Below, one piece after another: positions 60,881 through 64,000 of a stretch of DNA of 64,000 nucleotides. The stretch covers positions 43,921,501 to 43,985,500 of the forward strand of contig NC_088357.1 of assembly GCF_036884655.1 (NCBI RefSeq). The letters run 5' to 3'. Every line of letters begins with the position of its first letter. Position 1 is the stretch's first letter. The stretch comes from Musa acuminata AAA Group. Lineage: Eukaryota > Streptophyta > Magnoliopsida > Zingiberales > Musaceae. The notes beneath the pieces were generated by a model that was not told where the DNA came from, did no database searches, and saw only the letters and a list, made by a program, of their open reading frames with translations. The position numbers and the translations under genes are program-made.

Positions 60881-60882
60881 GC

Positions 60883-60975
60883 GAGGAGCTGGATGAGAAG
60901 AAACTCTCATGTCCGGTTCTGTAGTAGAGATGGAATTAAAAAACGACCATCAACTATAATCCCAAAAGAACGAAG
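60883..60975 (+). pseudogene. Plastid-like group II intron domain V/VI fragment
   Basis: GAGGAGCTGGATGAGAAGAA then ACTCTCATGTCCGGTTCTG has the hairpin and GGTTC end of a group II intron domain V, and is followed by CGACCATCAACTATAATCCC and AAAAGAACGA. This resembles the end of a plastid intron and the start of its next exon; rpl16 is my best guess but is not certain. It is a short organelle DNA insertion in nuclear DNA, without gene function. Confidence 0.55.
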
Positions 60976-63311
60976 ATTGACATCAAGATATGATATTTTT
61001 TTTATATACAAACATGTAAAGATTGATAAAATCTTTTATGGCTTTGAATTATTAGATTACGTGACTTTATCTAATTAGATAAAATATATTATAAATATGA
61101 TTAAATTTTAATTATGATTATCAACCAATAGAAAGGAGGTTTAATTAAAATATAATTTATTAGGATATCACTTTTTATTAGAGGGACTTTATTAATTACT
61201 TATTAGAGACTCTCCGCTCTCACCTATAAATAAATAGGATCTCATAGAGACTTAACATAAAATATGAGAATGTGATATATGATATTATTGAGTAATTATA
61301 GATCTTCTCTTATCTCTTCGTGGTGTTATCGAAAGATTATATATCTTCTCTTATCTCCTTTTAGTCACTAATCTTTCACTATTACTAATCCTAGTATAAA
61401 AAGAGAAAAGATGACGAGTCTAATTCTTTTTATTGATTGACATTACTATAGCTTTTGGATTTGATAACGGTGCACTTGTAGATCCGATAAAAACTTTCTA
61501 AATAGTATCAAAAGGTAAGTATCATAAACTTGATATATCATTATTATTTCAGTTTCTAATATTAACATTTTTTGTATAACAATAGCATAATTACGAAACA
61601 ATTAATATTAGAACTATGTTTTTTGAAATCAAATATCATAGATTATAAAAGTATGTCAAATATATTTTATATGTCAAAACTAAAAATTATTTAATAGAGA
61701 AATAGCAAATAGCAAATCTTTTCATAATCTAACACATACTTTCTATATATATCATCTCTTTTTCGTGTGTTCCAACAACTACCATTATATAAAAGCTTGA
61801 GAGAATCTTTAAAAACTTATAAAAAGATGGTGCATGAATTACTAAGAAACACCATCCAGAGTAGAGTAGTTGATAACAAGCCTTTGGAGGGTATTTATAT
61901 CATTTTATCTAAGACATAAAAGGATGTCAATACCTGAGATGCACCTTTCTAATGCATGTTTAGTTCATAATGTATCTTTAGATAGTAATGAACATGAAAT
62001 TGATAAAAACACTAAAAATTAGTAAGAAAAAAAAAACATATAAGGAAGGAAGGTCCAAACATGAACATTATTTATTTCAATTGAGACCTTCACCACACAT
62101 CTAATACATTTTGTTTCCAACAAATTTTATTTAGTGAACACTTCCATTTAACCTAAGGTTTTTATTAAAAACACTAAGTTTTATTCACTTGTAGCAATAC
62201 TCTCCATGACATTACATCGAAGCTCTCACTTCCGCCTCTACTTGGAGTGGAGAGGGCAGTATGAGTTCATTAATATCTCCACTTGCATGCCTTAGAGAGC
62301 TAATGTCTTCCCCATGAAATGATCTATTATGGCATTATCGTTGATCTTGATGGAGACCCATTCAAACAATCATAGTTTTTCTAATTTATAGATTTTTTGA
62401 TATTTTTATATTTTTTATACCATCCAAACAATCTGTATTTTCTTCATTTTTTTCTATTTCTACCAAAACATGATGAATCTACATAATCTCTTTTTACATT
62501 TGCACTATTTTTGGGATCAAATCAAAAACTGAGTAAGAAGCACAAATCTTTGCCAAAATCTGTTAGATTAACATATATCACACATTTTCTATTTTGGAAG
62601 ATTTTTTTTGATGTTTTATGAGTTTTTTCAATATGTAAAATAGAGAATCGGGTGAAATTTATACTTCCAATGGCCTGATTTTTTTAATTTAATATATTTT
62701 ATAAAACAAATGATTATAACATATTTTAACTTATTGCTTTATCAAAATTTATTTCAACTTTGATCCCAAAACTATTTTTGTATTCATATATTATAATTTT
62801 ATAAGTCACTGAAAATATATTATCACTAAGCTGCTTTAAAAATACTTTGGATAATTAAAATTTTAGTGTAATTGTTCTTGCCCATAACTATTGTGATATA
62901 GGTGGAAATTTATATGATCAAAGATTATGTCCAAATTATTGGCATTTTGAAAATCTTTTTTCTTTTTTATCGCGCTTTGTGTTAATTCAATTCTTACTTT
63001 CCGAGAGATAATGTGATACGATCATATTCTCATCGTATTCGATTCTATTTACTTTCTATAAGAAATATTTTATTATTATAGGTCTTCTTGTATTTGTCAA
63101 TTATATAAAAATCTTTACAAAACAAATATGGATTATCACTACTATACCTAGAATATAAAATTCTCAAAATATCAAAATATCGATATAAATTTATTTTTGA
63201 CTATATATATTGATAATTTTGAATTTTAAAATTTTCTCATCGCCTCGTCTCCATAATTAATTGGTTGGCGCTGATAGTGAGTTGGTGAGAAAAAATTAAA
63301 ATTTATAATTA

Positions 63312-63355
<44 letters not shown>

Positions 63356-63700
63356 CGTATGTATGTAATCTTATTTTTTTAATCTATTATTCAATGATAG
63401 GAAGATTAAAAAAAAAGAAATACATGATAACAAGATTCATGAATATATTATTAATTTGGGAAATTATAGTGCAGAGAGGCATCATGATTTTTTTATCCAT
63501 TCGTCAAGTATTCTTTAGATTAAAAGAATTTTATAATATAAATATTTAGTAAACCATGTCTCTTGAATTCAAGCGTTGGACAACTAAGAAAAATATATGA
63601 AAAGTTTAAGTCATTAAAATGAAAATATTAAAATGGATAGGTTGTGTTATGAAAATTATAAAATATTAATGACTATGCATAATTTTGATTAAAAAAAATT
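60976..63700. other. AT-rich intergenic DNA with an LTR-like stretch
   Basis: Between about 61130 and 61515 there is a CTATAAATAAATAGGATCTC box followed by repeated ATCTTCTCTTATCTC motifs and AGTATCAAAAGG, which resembles a decayed LTR and primer site. An (AT)n run is at about 63319-63344. No gene seen. Confidence 0.4.
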
Positions 63701-63779
63701 GAAGGAGAATTTATCATAATGGTATAAATCTATTTATGTGATTACAAAAAAAGAGAGAATTATTAGTATCAAAATCCAA

Positions 63780-64000
63780 AGAAAAATGAACGCAACCCAC
63801 ACCACAACACAGTCGAAATCTCTTCCTCCCCCCTTTTCTTGGCCTCAAATTATTAATTGAAACCTCAGATTCCAAAACCGTCCCCAATCTCCAACTCTCG
63901 AAACGATTGGTCACGGCGACCTCCACGTGGCCCCACCTCCCCTCACACACCCAAACGCCTCCCTCTCGTTGCTCCCGCTTCGTACCGTTCTTATACACCC
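63780..64000 (+). promoter_or_regulatory. Possible promoter of a gene beyond the right edge
   Basis: Base composition turns GC-rich. It contains a CCAAT box in reverse (ATTGG, 63905-63909) and a perfect G-box CCACGTGG (63923-63930), followed by a C-rich, leader-like stretch. No start codon with a convincing frame is seen, and the direction is a guess. The minus-strand open frame here is probably incidental. Confidence 0.35.

Noticed and set aside
1..64000. CRISPR arrays, operons, ribosome binding sites, prophage
   Set aside because: The window is plant nuclear DNA; regular repeats here are satellites or LTR arrays without spacer structure.

Overview
This is a nuclear window from a flowering plant, almost certainly a monocot. 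The genes are split by plant-type introns, GC-rich coding exons sit in AT-rich flanks, and the intergenic space is full of LTR retrotransposons, satellites and microsatellites. The style (large introns, GC-rich commelinid-type exons, a chromodomain Ty3/gypsy element, abundant GGTACCG-rich short repeats) would fit Musa/Ensete or a related commelinid. That placement is inference, not something the sequence proves.

Layout: (1) 1-2744, + strand, the 3' four exons of a PBS1-like receptor-like cytoplasmic kinase whose first exon lies outside the window. (2) 3827-5117, - strand, coding exons of a plant protein I do not recognise, with a leader exon near 10150 and a promoter carrying E2F-like sites. 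(3) 11763-21254, - strand, a complete seven-exon gene for a plastid DUF760 protein of the UV-B-induced At3g17800 type; its 4.4-kb intron 4 holds a ~1.2-kb-arm inverted repeat that includes a copy of the promoter of gene 2, and another intron holds a Mutator-type MITE. (4) 23157-24685, + strand, a two-exon DUF7796 type II membrane protein gene with a short inverted copy of its own exon 1 upstream. (5) 24686-29694, gene-free AT-rich DNA with tandem and inverted repeats. (6) 29695-43972, a 14.3-kb LTR element with TG...CA ends and a 5-bp target duplication, carrying a copia-type gag but no copia pol, into which other LTR material and a chromodomain gypsy element are nested. (7) 44845-47791, a patchwork of gene pieces side by side: an unidentified exon, a 133-bp tandem array, exon 1 of the DUF760 gene, the 5' end and promoter of an 11S globulin gene, and exon 1 of a plastid FtsH1/5 gene, all broken. 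(8) 49289-51178, + strand, an intact two-exon cytochrome P450 that looks like CYP706. (9) 51650-60085, a ~76-bp satellite interrupted by a second, shorter pol-less LTR element of the same family (53163-59511). (10) 60086-64000, AT-rich DNA with a short plastid-like group II intron piece and, at the right edge, what may be the promoter of a gene beyond the window.

The five likely functional genes are not an operon or visible cluster; they cover immune/hormone kinase signalling, an unknown nuclear or cytosolic protein, a plastid stress protein, a Golgi/endomembrane protein and oxidative metabolism. The parts that reward a second look are the captured-gene patchwork, the self-inverted exon fragment upstream of the DUF7796 gene, the intronic inverted repeat, and the pol-less LTR family present in two copies.
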